This document shows, piece after piece, positions 12,601 through 27,600 of a DNA stretch of 64,000 nucleotides. A program made the translations under genes and the position numbers. The DNA is from Hyalella azteca (Eukaryota; Arthropoda; Malacostraca; Amphipoda; Hyalellidae): assembly GCF_000764305.2 (NCBI RefSeq), contig NW_025934689.1, forward strand, positions 1 to 64,000. Direction: 5' to 3'. The notes under the pieces are model-generated. The model did no database searches. It was not told the origin of the DNA and was given only the letters and a program-made list of their open reading frames with translations. The stretch's first letter is position 1, and every line of letters begins with the position of its first letter.

Positions 12601-15600
12601 CGTTCCGTAATTCTAGAAAACGCTTACTGACTCTTTTGATGAATAATGTCACTGATGAATAAGGCATTAATCATTTAGTTGATTCAAGTACTAAATTCAT
12701 CACATTCATTAGAATGATAGTCACTGCTGGACGAGTTCTGCCTTCACCTATAATAAATCAGCCTAACTAAACTTGTAACTCGTTTTTAGATTAATGAATC
12801 CAAAAATCATGATTTATTCAGGGCAATCCATAAAAGAATAGATTAGTAAATTGGTTGAATTTGTTGCCAACGTTGAAGTGAGCTTCTTGTGGAAAAATCG
12901 ACAGATTTACTTATTATGAGCTCACCAACAGAATAATCTGGTTTAAATTCTTTAGTCCTGAAACAAATTAACTCGTCAGTTGAAGCGCACATAAATTTGC
13001 ACTTCGTGTTAAAATCTTGGGTTTAAATATAACAAAGAATTTGCGGAATATTGTTCACTGCTGTAAATTTTTTTCGCGCAACTTGATTAAAACGTTGGTA
13101 ATTGATACGTGAGCAAATTTTACTTGCAGAATATTAAATATTTTCCAAATTCAGCAAGTTCAACGAGCTAACAACATCACGATAACTCTCTTAAAAGAGT
13201 TAACTAAATGACTGTGATAAAAAAAATTCGAAGAAGGAGCAAAATTCCGACAGGCTTTATGTTCTTTTCATCTGGAATTCAAGTATTTAAGCGTCATTTA
13301 CTCTCATTTGAAAGGACTTGAACGATCCGAATTTCTGGTCTCCCGTGGATGGCGGTGGCACCTCAAGTCGAGTGACTTCGTCAACTGCAGTTCAAACACT
13401 GCAGTTGAGTTCAAGTCCAAGCCACTCTACGAAGATCGACAGGACGCTCTTAAGAAAACAGTCCTACAGTTCAGGGCAACTCAAAGTCGTGCTCGGTAAA
13501 GAGGATCATGGTGGCAAACTCTCGTGTGTCGCTTGGAACAACTTCTTCCCGAACTACAAAGTGAACGCCACAAAGACTATTCACGTTAATTGTGAGTGAA
13601 GTAGGGATTTTGAGTATTTTCAATGGAAAATATTATCCTCAACATGATGTTTGATGAAAATAATATCCATTTACTCTGAACTAAACGGCATTAGAAGTAG
13701 GGTATTGTTATTGTGATTAGTAAGAAAAATGTGAAGCGTCCTGGAATTTTGATTAATGACCCAGTTTCTAATTTCATACGATTTTAGGGGTAAATTTTAG
13801 ATGAACATATGAACATATTTTAAACGAGTATCTCTAATGATGAAGACTATCTCGTTACGATAGCTCGATAATACTGTATAAGGAAAGCACCGGTGCGCCA
13901 AATTATGTTAAGTTCGAATGAATTTTAATGAAGTCAAGTTCGAAAAAATGGTCTCATAAAACTTAGAATGATGCTACTTTTGTTTGTTTACAATTTCAAG
14001 AATCTTTTTATAAATCTGTTCGAGCATTATCTTCTAATTGTACGTTAGGAAAATAAGATGATGGTAATTATTTCATTATAGTACAACATTGAGATTGTTG
14101 GCGGCACGGTTATGAAATTTACATAGGAGATGAAATCTAAGCGTAAAAGTATGAAAGAAATAAAACTTATAAAAACGTATCCAATTTACTAGGTTAATTG
14201 TTCTTAAACTTTTTTGATATCAAGTTATGATAAAGTAACATGAAGTACTCACCTATAGCAAATTTTGCTTAACCGCAAGATAACATTAGTTTTGGGCGAA
14301 TCTAGAAATTAGGAACAAAATACGTTAAGCGGTTTTACAGGCGATGTTGGTTTTCAGTTATACTCGTATCAATAACTAACTTCTAATTTTTGAGCATGAA
14401 CTTTTATAAGCAATATATTTTACAACCTACTGTCATTTACATCGTTTTGGAATATAAGCATGAGATCTGCGAGAAATATAAACAATTTTAAATTATTTCA
14501 CTAATTCAAAACAAGTAGTAGAATAATTTTTACTGTTCCCTCTTTTTACTTATAAAGCGTTCTATTGGAGATAACTGCATTCTTAAAAGTGTTCCTTGTA
14601 TTAACCTCCAGATGCCCCAGAAGTTGAATTGGAATTGGGAGTCAAAATCGACCCTTCACAGGTGCGTGAAGGCACAGACTTGTACTTCACCTGCAAGGTG
14701 GACTCGCGGCCTCCAGCGGACCAGCTCTCCTGGACACATAAGGTAGCATGTCGAAAATATAGAAAAAAAATTAGATCAGTACTCACTGCAGTGAGTGACA
14801 GAGAGCGTATTTTCTCGTGCATAAGTCAGTCACAAACGGGCGGACGGACATGACGAGCACAATAGCGCCTTTTTCCATAAATGAGAAAATGCGCTAGAAA
14901 CATAATAATATGTTTTCAAAACATAATAACGTAATGTGCACGAAAAATTTCACATTTAAAATAAAATTACCTTCATGCTATAAAATTGCCAGTGTAATTT
15001 ACTGGAATATAAGATGTATATAAAATTGAATTCGCCTACACTGTTATAATGTATAATGGTAATGACAAAGATGCCACTGAAGGGAGCTTGAAGCTCACAA
15101 TAAAGTGCTTAAGATTGGTGTTGCTCGGGTGTTCTCTACCGGTTACTTTTTAGCGTAAATGAAGAGCATCTTATCAAATCTTATCACTTTAATAACACAA
15201 ATGCCTAGAAAGGATGATAAGCTAGTGAAAATACTTTTTTCCCTTTGAAAAAAAACACTCATTTTCCTGGTTATCAAGTTTATTTCTCAATTTTCAATTC
15301 AGCTTTAATGTGCATTAAAATACTCAACGTAGATTCAAATGGATTCGACCATAGTCTTAAAATGTTTTATGATATACTGTATATACAAGGTTCCAATACA
15401 TTTTTATAAATTTGTATTGAAAATCTGCCGAATGGCAGACGGACGGTTTCGAGTTTTTAGAGTGTCATGGCGATCGCTTCAACGAGAGTGGCTCGATTAT
15501 TCCACTCTATCAGCACTGAATATTAAAACCTTCATTTTTACTCGTTTTGTTTCGCGCGTGCGAGCTTTGAATATCACTGGAGGCAGCCAATTGCGCTGGT

Positions 15601-18600
15601 TGCTGAAATTAGATTCTGTAGTATAGTTTCGATTTCTTCTATATTAATAAGCAACTATATTGTAACGATCAGCAATGTTTTTATGTTAATTTATCTGCAT
15701 GTTCGATATATTCGCCGTCTTTGATGAATTGTTCCAGCTAACACGGAAGCATAAAATTTTAAACTTTTTCTAGAAAGTTCCCAATTCTTCACAATAACTA
15801 TGAGCATATAAATTTATTTTTGGAAAAATATTCTTGAACGTTAAAATATCTCAAGTTCATCGGATTGTTAATTACAATTATATTAATACATAATATAATA
15901 ATTAAAGCCTAGTCACCATTGAATTAAGTTGAAATACAACAGTTTCGAGATCTTAAACTTTCCAAATTTCAAAGAAAATCAATTTTTCTACACTTCTCTG
16001 CATCAGCTGGCGCAGCGTTCACACAAAATAATGCTATTTCGTATTCTAATTCACCAACTTCAGTTGCTGCGAAGTCCGAAACTTAGTTGGAAAATGCATA
16101 GAAACTAAGCTTAGAAACTTGAATGGCAGTGCATTTGGCTGTCCAAGGGCTCTTATTCACGAGGCTGAATTGCATTTAGAGACTTTCATGGCTTGAATGG
16201 ATGCACTAGACATACACTGTATTAAGGTGTGTGAGAGATTAGGAATAGTTGAATGTGCAAACTTGGAACGTTTCGATCGCAGTAAATCCAAAAGGAATGT
16301 TCGAAGCAAGTTCAAGTTTACAAAATACGAGCGATATAAGGAAAAACAATAAGGTTGAATTAGAGATATTTTTGATCATACAATAATTAATTAGTTTCTA
16401 AGCATACTCCAAAATCTTAACAGTATTGTTTCAGAGCTGCCAAAGGAATTCGGAATTTTTATTTCTGGAAACGGCTTCTAGAAATTTATTCATTGGATGT
16501 ACCCGGTGCAATAATACAAGTTTAATAGATATTAAATGTTTTTATTTGTAGTTTCGTGGGTGGTAAACGCGGCTAATATCAAAGTTGGTGCAGTTATAAT
16601 TTTGAAATATCTTGCACCATTTCCTTACAACGTGCGAAAAAATTGCGGCAACTATCTTGTGACGCATAACCTGTTTATTTAAAATGAAAGAAATAAATTT
16701 CACCGTGCTGGTGTACATGTTTTTTGCTGGTATGATTGTCACTTTCTATACAAAGAACCGTACGCTTAAGAACAAGCCATTTTCAGGCACGCTGATGGAC
16801 TAATTTTAAACGCTTTTCCCTCGAAAAAACCTTTGCCCATAAGAAAAACCCATTTGTAGATGTGTTGATGTACTAATTTCAATTGTTCATTGTTTATTTT
16901 TGACGTGACAGGACATTACACCTAAGAACGAATCCGCCCTAGGTGTGCTGACGTACAAAATCCACCCGTTCTCGTCTTTCCTCTGGATGGAATTGTACGC
17001 TTAAGAACGACCCAGAACTGGGCGTGCTTATTCTAATTTCAATCATCCTTCTTCACTCGACAGAACCGGACCCATGAGAACGACCCAGCGCTGGGGATGC
17101 TGATGTACTCGTGCTAATTTAAACCATTCTTTGTCTGGTATATTCTTGGTAAAACCGTACGTCAACCGTTCTTATTCTCTTGCCAGAACCGTACGCTTAA
17201 GAACGACCCAGTGCTGGGCGTGCTGATGTCAGGCGAGCATTTGGTGCTGCAGTCCGTGACACGGGACTGGAGCGGCACTTTTTCCTGTACAGCTGCCAAC
17301 TCCGTCGCCTCCGTGGTCTCCAACACCATCAACATCAGCATCTTATGTGAGCTATTGAAACAATGAATCACCACTGCTGTTGATCAAATTTGTAACTGAA
17401 ATTTTGAATATAGTTACTCGCCTGCTTTGTCAGCAATAGAAGCAATGAAACAACACTGCTGTAAATTCTAAGATGGAACATAATTTCGATGACATTTACT
17501 CTACTGCTTTGTGGGCATTCAGTTATAAAAATATTTGTAAGCAATTTATCATAGGTCAGAAATAATTGTGAACAAATTACTAAATTTGTTGTGCACTAAT
17601 TTCCTTGCAATGCAAGCAATAACCAAATTAAAAACTCCATGCGGGTGCGATGATCCCAGAAAACACTAAAACCTGACAATTGGCATTCGAATGTCTAGTT
17701 AATTATCAACATCTATATTGAAATATTATAATTTTTAATATTCAAATCTTATTTTCTAAATTCATATCAGCAATAAGAGCATCAAAACTAAATATTTCAA
17801 CATTCATCTAAAATAAGGGAGCACTATATCTAATTTATCAATTATCAGCAAAACGATTGGAGTTGTTGTATTTATTTTTACAGCTGTTTGGTCTCAAACA
17901 CAGTGAAAATTACCATGATTTCTGCAAATACTTTCCCTAAGACAGTGTATATACCGCCACCAGATGCCCCGGTGTGTTCGATAAAAGTGAGACGCGTGCA
18001 TCAGGTTCAATTGGGCGAATTCGTCAGTTTGTCGTGCAAGATTGAAGCCCAGCCCGTCGACGTACAGTTCGAGTGGACGTTTGCTACCAACGTTTCAAAG
18101 GTAATCAACGTTATAATCAGTTAATAGCAATAGAAAAGAGATGACTAAACTTTTCTTAAGGAGAGGGAATACGATGAGTATTCAAAACCTTGAGACTGAA
18201 AGTCTACTATCACCTGAGATTCTTATTGCCGTAATCTTTTGACAAAACCCCTTATGTAAAATTTACATTTGCATGTTCATCTTCTCGAATTCGAATGTCA
18301 TGTAGCGGAAATGGTTGAACTTAATTAGTTTTTCTAAAACCACTCATATGAAACATATTCATATTTTTTGTGCCTCAATTCTACATACAAATCTATACAA
18401 ACCCAAATCTCATATTGCATCCAAAAATGTTTCGTTGATACTACACTTGAAGTACACATATTTTCAATTGGCACTGTTTGTTTCTATTTAAAACGGAATC
18501 CTCTACTTCATGTATTCATTTTCGAACACACTTTCTCCGTTTCTGAGGGAAGTAAATTTTTTCCTCAGCAAGAGCTGGTGTCGGAAGAGTGGGTTCGGTC

Positions 18601-21600
18601 ATCAGAACAGCAATCACGACTCAGGTACCGGCCTGAGAAGCTTTATGACTACGGAATTATTCGCTGCTTTGCCATCAATGCTATCGGCAAACAGAAACAA
18701 CCGTGCGAATATTCCGTCGAGCCTGCCCCAGGTGAGATTAATGCTGTCCATATAAGATTTTGACCAGCGGAGTGCACCTGCCTAAGAAGATTTCATTGTA
18801 TTCGTAGCAAGAGAGATCAAGCGTAGATCTTTGATTGATATTTAGGATAGACTCTTCAATTTTCAGGAGGTGTGAATATTAAAATGGTTTCCAGAGAATG
18901 TAAAATAAGATATTTGTTGTCAGAAATAATAATTGCGGAGAAGCTTGGGGCATAAAAAACAAGAGTTTTTTAACAGCCCTCAATTAGCGTTATTTTCAAA
19001 ATTTGAGATTTTTATTGTACGAGTACATTGCAGCCTTTGTATTTAATTAAAGGAGGCCGAAAAGTAATTCTAGATTAATTGTACACAACAGAAGCTAAAT
19101 GAACCTTTAGACAAACACTGCATTAAGCGCTTCAGTGTACATAAGGTTCTTAGAGTGAAGTGATCGCAAGGTTTTTAAGCTTAAAATAAACTTCCATAGT
19201 TAAACTGAATTAGTAAAAATGAACATCACAGTTCAATGAGAATCGTGCACTTTTCCCCAACTTTTCCATTACTTTTTTTCAACAAACGGAAAGTTAAACC
19301 AAATTACTTTCAGAAAAAAGGCTTAATGAGGTTATTAGAATGCAAGAGCTTCAATTGTCCTTCATCACTTGATGATATTTAAAAATATATGTAAATGTAG
19401 CAAAGCTCAAAGTCTGCTGTTCATAATTAATATATATGTATATCAATAATATTCACTTGAAATATGTGATCAAAAATTGCCTAAATTTAATTAATTTTAG
19501 TATTAGTTATTATGTGTACTCGTAATATTTTTTACCATTATAAATAATAATTGATAATTTACACATTGTTTCCATTCCAACCATTTTTAGTTTAAAATTT
19601 CTGTTGGTAAAATTAGTTGGTTTTATTTCCGAAAAAGTCTAAATTTATACATTTTGATCCGTCTAAAATAAGTTAAATATAATAATGCGCAAATATTCTT
19701 TGAAATATTAAAAATTCATTTTATTTTCGATTCGTTCAGCTCCTGTTCCACCAACGTTGAACTGCTCAGTTACGAACCAGTCCTGGCAGAGCCTCAACGT
19801 TCACTGCGAACTTAATCAAGTAAACTCGACTGCTGTCGAGCGCTCCAGACTGACGCTCGACAGTCAAGAAATGAAGGTGAATTTCAGTTCTCTTATATTT
19901 CAGTAATAATATAGATTTATTATTTACCTTCATCGTCCCCGAAAATTATTGTAGAATTTCTTCAACCAGCTAGATTGATAGTTGAAGCATTTGTTTATGT
20001 GGCTTGCAACCCAAGCATTTTCTTACGTGTGCTTCTATACCATGAATTCGAACTTGGCGAATTTTTGTACCTCTTTTTTCATCATTTTCTCTTTAAAAAA
20101 TTTTAGGAACTGTATAATTTTGAATGCCCATCGTATATATCATACACACAAACAGGTATTTTCTAATTTATTTACTATTCACCCATTGATTGAATCTGAA
20201 TGTCTAGTAAAATTGTAAAATAAATTTGTTGCAAATTCTCCCTAAGATGTAAATAAAGAAACATTTTAATCCTGTCGTACAATATCCAATCAAGTTGAGA
20301 GATATTGCATCTCTGCGTGGCAGCCTTTGATGTGGAAGGCCTTGAATTATGTTATTAGATTAAACTTCGTCTCGCCAATAGATGCTAACAAATATCTGCT
20401 TCACTCTCACAATTGGCAGACAATTTTCTTCTCATGTGAGCAGCTGCACGATGCTACATCAAACTTATCAGCATCTTATAATGCGTACTTAAGAGCTAAT
20501 TTAAATAAATATAAACGTATGTCACTGTTTGTTTCGTATAAACTTTAATTTGAAATATTATGAGAAATTTTGTCGAGTGCTATTGTGTACATAATTAAAA
20601 ATTGAGGTGATGTAAATTGTAATAAATTGAGTGACTCAAAATCCGACATATTGAAATATTTACAGAAGAAAAGTTTCAAGACTGAAAATGATTTCAGCTG
20701 AGGCTAATATTTTAATTTTTTCTCATTTTAGTACATGTCATTCTACCTTTTTTAATCAAATTGATTGATTTAACGCCCTGCTTAATAAAAGTTTAACTTT
20801 GCTATCCCTGTTGCAATGCATTGCTTATTTGACTTACATGAAAACAACGTTGATGAATAGTGAATACATTCTGATTTGAAATGAAGCGGCGGGGGTAAAA
20901 ATTGAAAAGACATTAGAATACCGTTCAATGCGAAGGGTGATATGGGAGATTTCCTTTGATTCGACGTTGGATGATTTATTGAGTTAAAATAGCGAATCTT
21001 GGACGGAAAATATTATTCTAAATAATCGAGTGCTTCTAATATAAATGGATTCATGAACCAAATGAAATAAACATGAATAAACAAGTGGTAATTAATGTTT
21101 TTAATCAAAGTTTCAATCATTATACAATAAATTTCTTGAACTTATTTTTAAAATTCGTTCTATTTTTTCGCACTGTAATTGTCATTACATGAGTTTTTTC
21201 CTTGAAAATAATGTCGAAAACTTAAGCAGTGAAAGACGGGCTAACTATTATAATTTTTTAAATCCATTGACATCAACATTTTGTACGATTGTTATTGTCC
21301 TCGTAGCTTTACAATATCATAACCTACCCGGCATCTGACGTTGAAATAATGTGTATTAATCTTTTTCAACGGAATCTACTCTTAATCAGCATTATTTCAA
21401 CGTCATTTGCCTGAGGAGCTGTAATTGTTTAAAGATTCAAGGGGCAATAATAACCGTTTTTAACTAATACTGTGCGTTTGGATTTGAAAAATATGTTGCT
21501 CATATCTCGAATATGTTGCTCATATCTCATTATTCTAATCTGCAAGAAATATTTTTAAGATGAAATTATCTGCATGCCAGGAGCGCAAAGAACTCGAGGC

Positions 21601-24600
21601 TCTTTTAGAGGAGTGGGAGACTGGAGACGCTGCACCTCAGCACGCGCAGGGGGCTGCGGAGGCAGCCGGTGACGTCACAACTTTCTTTACTCTCACAGTT
21701 GAGAGCCTGAACTCTCAACAAGTCTTCTATAATGCCACCAGTACGTGGGTTAAAATAAGTTTGTGTACGTTTTGACATTATTTGAGTCTTAACCGTGTAC
21801 ACACTCACAATAAAGAGCTTGAACTCCCATCAAATCTTCTATAATGCCACTAGTACGTGGATGAAAATTAAATTGTGTATGTTTTGATATTATTCGAGTC
21901 TTATCTATGTAGACACTCACAATAAAGAGCTTGAACTCCCAACAAGTCTTCTATAATGCAGCAGAAGACATACATTTCACGACCATCCTTCAACACGATC
22001 AACACTTCAAGCCGCCAGATGTCGAGAAACTCCATACATCAGAGCAACAAGCCTGTCGAGAAAAGCCAAAAAGAAAGGCCTTCTGAGGACAACCACCTTC
22101 TAGAGACTGGTATTTTTCACGCCATGCATCGCTTAGAACTTTCTCCGGGTCAGCCCTATGGAGATATTCACTCGACTTACGATCTTACGACACAGAAGAA
22201 TATGACTTTAAGTACTCTGAAGATCGCCAACATCACAATGGCTTATGATGATGCGGATCTTTCTTGCTGGGCTGCCAACTCCAACTTGTCTACGCCGCTG
22301 GAGGTCAAAATGCAGCTGGAAATCTTCAGTGCGTGAAATTTTCCAGACGAAATAGCCTTACGAAAGTTCTATTCCTTACGAAAATAAACATGTTCTATTA
22401 TAAACTTACGGAAATTAATATTTTCGGAATTGAGAGCAGCCGGACAGCATGAGATTATTCGATCAATATTCTTTTCAAATGTCGGGTGGTGAAAGCAACC
22501 CGATGGCGTTCAATACGAGTACTTACATGCTAGAAATAATAATTTATATTCATACTGGCTTAATTTACGAAATTCTATATAAATTGAAGCATGCCAATTA
22601 AATCGCGTTGATAATAAGGATAATAATCTTGACAATAAATGACTTTGCCTTGAAAATATAGTATCTAAAATATTTTGTGTTAAAAATGGAAAATTCTGTA
22701 TCTTTTAGGATTTACTCAAACCAAAAATAAGTGAGATTCTCTCCCAACAAAGGTCCGCCTTCATCAGTGGATTTGGTTGATTTTCCTGAGGCCTTCACGT
22801 CAGGGGAACCTCATCCTCTGAGTTGCCGTGTGTATGGGTCGAGGCCACGCCCTAGACTGGAGTGGTCGCTTACCAAACCTGACAGCCCAGCCATGAAGCT
22901 CAGCACTCAGGTATTATTAAACATTATTATTGGATATTTTGTCTATTTTCTGAACTCTAACGACCCTTGTCGTGTCTAGAAAGGCAATGAAGCCTCAATA
23001 GCTGTAATTGAGTTCAGAGCGTTAACGACATTTTTTATTTGTTAGCTTACTATGTTCACGCCATTGTAATACATAGGTAACAATTTTCAAACGCTTTTTG
23101 AAGTTAAAAACCAGCGAACACTTGATGAAATATAAAAAATGGTGAAAGTTTTACGTACTCGAATGAGTTGACTCGATGACCTGAGGTCATAAGGGCAGGT
23201 ATCTCAAACGTTCCGTAATTATAGAAAACGCTTACTGACTCTTTTGATGAATAATGTCACTGATGAATAAGGCATTAATCATTTAGTTGATTTAAGTACT
23301 AAATTCATCACATTCATTAGAATGATAGTCATTGCTGGACGAGTTCTGCTTTCACCTATAATAAATCAGCCTAATTAAACTTGTAACTCGTTTTTAGATT
23401 AATGAATCCAAAAATCATGATTTATTCAGGGCAATCCATAAAAGAATAGATTAGTAGATTGGTTGAATTTGTTGCCAACGTTGAAGTGAATTTCTTGTGG
23501 AAAAATCGACAGATTTACTTATTATGAGCTCACCAACAGAATAATCTGGTTTAAATTCTTTAGTCCTGAAACAAATTTAACTCGTCAGTTGAAGCGCACA
23601 TAAATTTGCACTTCGTGTTAAAATCTTGGGTTTATATATAACAAAGAATTTGCGGAATATTGTTCACTGCTGTAAATTTTTTTCGTGCAACTTGAATAAA
23701 ACGTGGGTAATTGATACGTGAGCAAATTTTACTTGCAGAATATTTAATATTTTCCAAATTCAGCAAGTTCAACGAGCTAACAACATCACGATAACTCTCT
23801 TAAAAGAGTTAACTAAATGACTGTGATCAAAAAAAGTTTCGAAGAAAGAGCAAAATTCCGACAGGCTTTATGTTCTTTTCATCTGGAATTCAAGTATTTA
23901 AGCGTCATTTACTCTCATTTGACAGGACTTGAACGATCCGAATTTCTGGTCTCCCTTGGATGGCGGTGGCACCTCAAGTCGAGTGGCTTCGTCAACTGCA
24001 GTTCAAACACTGCAGTTGAGTTCAACTCCAAGCCACTCTACGAAGATCGACAGGACGCTCTTAAGAAAACAGTCCTACAGTTCAGGGCAACTCAAAGTCG
24101 TGCTCGGTAAAGAGGATCATGGTGGCAAACTCTCGTGTGTCGCTTGGAACAACTTCTTCCCGAACTACAAAGTGAACGCCACTAAGACTATTCACGTTAA
24201 TTGTGAGTGAAGTATGGATTTTGAGCATTTTCAACGGAAAATATTATCCTCAACAGGACCTTTGATGAAGATAATATCTAGTTACTCAGAACTATACGGC
24301 ATTAGAAGTAGGGTATTGTTATTGTGATTTGTAACGAAAAAATGTGTAACGTCTTAGAATTTTGATTTATGACCCCGTTTCTAATTTTAAACGATATTAG
24401 GGGTCAATTTTAAATTGCTTGAGGCCATAGTTTAAATGTAAATGAATATATTTCAAACGAGTATCTCATATGATGAAGATTATCCCATTGAAATAGATTA
24501 ATAATATTGTATAAGGAATGCCCCTGCGTGCTTATCTCAAATTTATGTAGAGTAGCTTTCAAATTCGAATGAATTTTAAATGGTCAAAGTGAAAACTTCG

Positions 24601-27600
24601 AATGATCCCAGTTTTGTTTTTTTGAAATTTCAAGAATAATTATATAAATCTGTTCGGGTATTATCTTTTATTTGTACTGTTAGTCAAATAGATGAAAGTA
24701 ATTCTTTCATTGTAAAACAACATTAAGATTGTAGGTGACACTGTTATGAAATTTAAATAGGAGGGGAAATCTATGCGTAAAAGTATAAATGAATTAAAAC
24801 CTATAAAAACGTATCAAATTTTGCTATGGAAATATTAATTATCTTTTTTATATCAAATTATGGTAAAATATTTTGAAGTATTCATCTATAGCTAATTTTG
24901 TTAAACTGCAAGATAATGTTAGCTTTGTGCGAATTGAGAAGTTTTTAATATTGAGTAGAAACAAAATTCGATACACGGTATTACAGACGATATTTGTTAT
25001 TAGTTATATCCATAACTAACTTCTAATTTTTGAACATGAACTTTTTTAAGCAATATATTTTAAAACCTATTGTCGTTTGTATCGTTTTGGAAAATAAGGA
25101 GATCTGTGTGAAATATACAGGATTTTAAAATATTTCACAAATTCAACAATAGCAGAAGAATTATTTTGGCTTTTCCTTATTTGTCTTTATAAAGCGCTTT
25201 GTTGGAAATAACTGCATTCTTAAAAGTGTTCCTTGTATTAACCTACAGATGCTCCAGAAGTTGAATTGGAATTGGGAGTGAAAATCGACCCTTCACAGGT
25301 GCGTGAAGGCACAGACTTGTACTTTACCTGCAAGGTGGACTCGCGGCCTCCAGCGGACCAGCTCTCCTGGACACACAAGGTAGCATAGCGAAAATATAAA
25401 AAAACATAATAATAAGTTTTTAAAACATAATAACCTAATGTGTCCAAAAAGCTTCTCATTTAAAAAAAATTACCTTCCTTCTATAAAATTGACAGTGTTA
25501 TGCACTGAAAAATAAGATGTATATAAAATTGTATTCGCCAATACTGTAATGGTAATGACTAAGATGCCACAGTAGGGAGAATGAAGCTCACAATAAAATA
25601 TTCTAGTTTGGCATTCGCTCGGTTGCGCTTTGCTGGTTTATCTTAAGCGTAAAGAAAGAACATCGTATCAAATATACAATATATGGGCTTCATTTAATAA
25701 CGCAAATACCTAGAAAGGAACATAATCTAGTAAAATTATTTTTTTGTCCTGTGAAAAAAAAAACACTCATTTGCCTGGTTATCAAATTTGTTCCTCAATT
25801 TTCAATTTAGCTTTAATGTGCATTAAAATACTCATCGTAGATTCAAATGGATTTGACCATAGTCTGAAAATGTTGAAGTATAAAAAAGGATTCCGATACA
25901 TTTTTAGGAATTTATATTGAAAATCTGCCGAATGACAGACGGACGGTTTCGAGTTTTTGAGAATGTCATGGCGATCGCTTCAACGAGAGTGGCTCGATTA
26001 TTCCACTCTATCAGCACTGAATATTAAAACCTTCATTTTTACTTGCCTTTGTATTGCGCGTGCGAGCTTTATATCACGTGAGGCGGTCAACTGCGATAGT
26101 TGCTAAAAGTATATTCTGCGGTATCGTTTCGATTTTTTCTATATTAATAAGCAACTATACTGTAACGATCGAAATTTTGACAGCAATGTTTTTTTATTGA
26201 GTAATTTAGCTGTATATTAGATATATTCGGCGTCTTTGATGAATTTTTCCAGCTAACACTTTAATGAATTACCAGAATAACATTTTAAACTTTCCCCAAA
26301 AAGTTCCGAGTTCAATTCTTCATGATAACTAATCAAGTCCATATAACTTTGATTTGGAAAAATATTCTCGAACGTTGAAATTATTTCAAGTTCATCGTAT
26401 TGTTAATTACAATGAAAGTAATATATAATATAATTATCAATGCCTGGACACTATTGAATTAGGGTGAAATACAACAATATGGAGATCTTAAACTTCTCAA
26501 ACTTCAAACAAAATAATTTTTTCTACATTTCTCTGCCTCAGCTGGTGCAGCGTTCACACAAAATAATAATATTTCGTATTCTAATTTACCAACTTCAGTT
26601 GCTGCGAAGTTCGAAACTTAGTTGGAAAATGCATAGAAACTAAGCTTAGAAACTTGAATGGCAGTGCATTTGGCTGTCCAAGGGCTCTTATTCACGAGGC
26701 TGAATTGCATTTAGAGACTTTCATGGCCTGAATGGATGCACTAGACATACACCGTATTAAGGTGTGTGAGAGATTAGGAATAGTTGAATATGCAAACTTG
26801 GAACGTTTCGATCGCAGTAAATCCAATAGGAATGTTCAAAGCAAGTTCAAGTTTACAAAATACGAGCGATATAAGGAAAAACAATAAGGTTGAATTAGAG
26901 ATATTTTTGATCATACAATAATTAATTAGTTTCTTAGCATACTCCAAAATCTTAACAGTATTGTTTCAGAGCTGCCAAAGGAATTAGGAATTTTTATTTC
27001 TGGAAACGGCTTCTAGAAATTTATTCATTGGATGTTCCCGTTGCAATAATACAAGTTTAATAGATATTAAATGTTTTTATTTGTAGTTTCGTGGGTTGTA
27101 AACGCGGCTAATATCAAAGTTGGTGCAGTTATAATTTTGAAATATCTTGCACCATTTCCTTACAACGTGCGAAAAAATTGCGGCAACTATCTTGTGACGC
27201 ATAACCTGTTTATTTAAAATGAAAGAAATAAATTTCACCGTGCTGGTGTACATGTTTTTTGCTGGTATGATTGTCACTTTCTATACAAAGAACCGTACGC
27301 TTAAGAACAAGCCATTTTCAGGCACGCTGATGGACTAATTTTAAACGCTTTTCCCTCGAAAAAACCTTTGCCCATAAGAAAAACCCATTTGTAGGTGTGT
27401 TGATGTACTAATTTCAATTGTTCATTGTTTATTTTTGACGTGACAGTACATTACACCTAAGAACGAATCCGCCCTAGGTGTGCTGACGTACAAAATCCAA
27501 CCGTTCTCGTCTTTCCTCTGGATTGAATTGTACGCTTAAGAACGACCCAGAACTGGGCGTGCTTATTCTAATTTCAATCATCCTTCTTCACTCGACAGAA

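Larger units (their letters stand above)
11994..21958 (+). repeat. Tandem duplication, copy A (exons A1-A8)
   Basis: About 10 kb that matches copy B exon for exon and intron for intron. The left edge is hidden by the gap. The right edge is the array at the end of A8, where sequence switches near 21958 to the Ig2 exon. A-to-B offset is 10728 at exon 1 and 10478 at exon 8. Confidence 0.92.

Noticed and set aside
13308..13499. Alternative + frame over A2 and B2 (reading ERSEFLVSRGWRW)
   Set aside because: It has no Ig pattern and the wrong phase; the other frame has LSCVAW and fits both splice junctions.
17162..17374. Minus-strand open frames over exons A4 and B4 (27697-27909), and over A3 and B3
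   Set aside because: Antisense shadows of exons with clear Ig motifs on the + strand.
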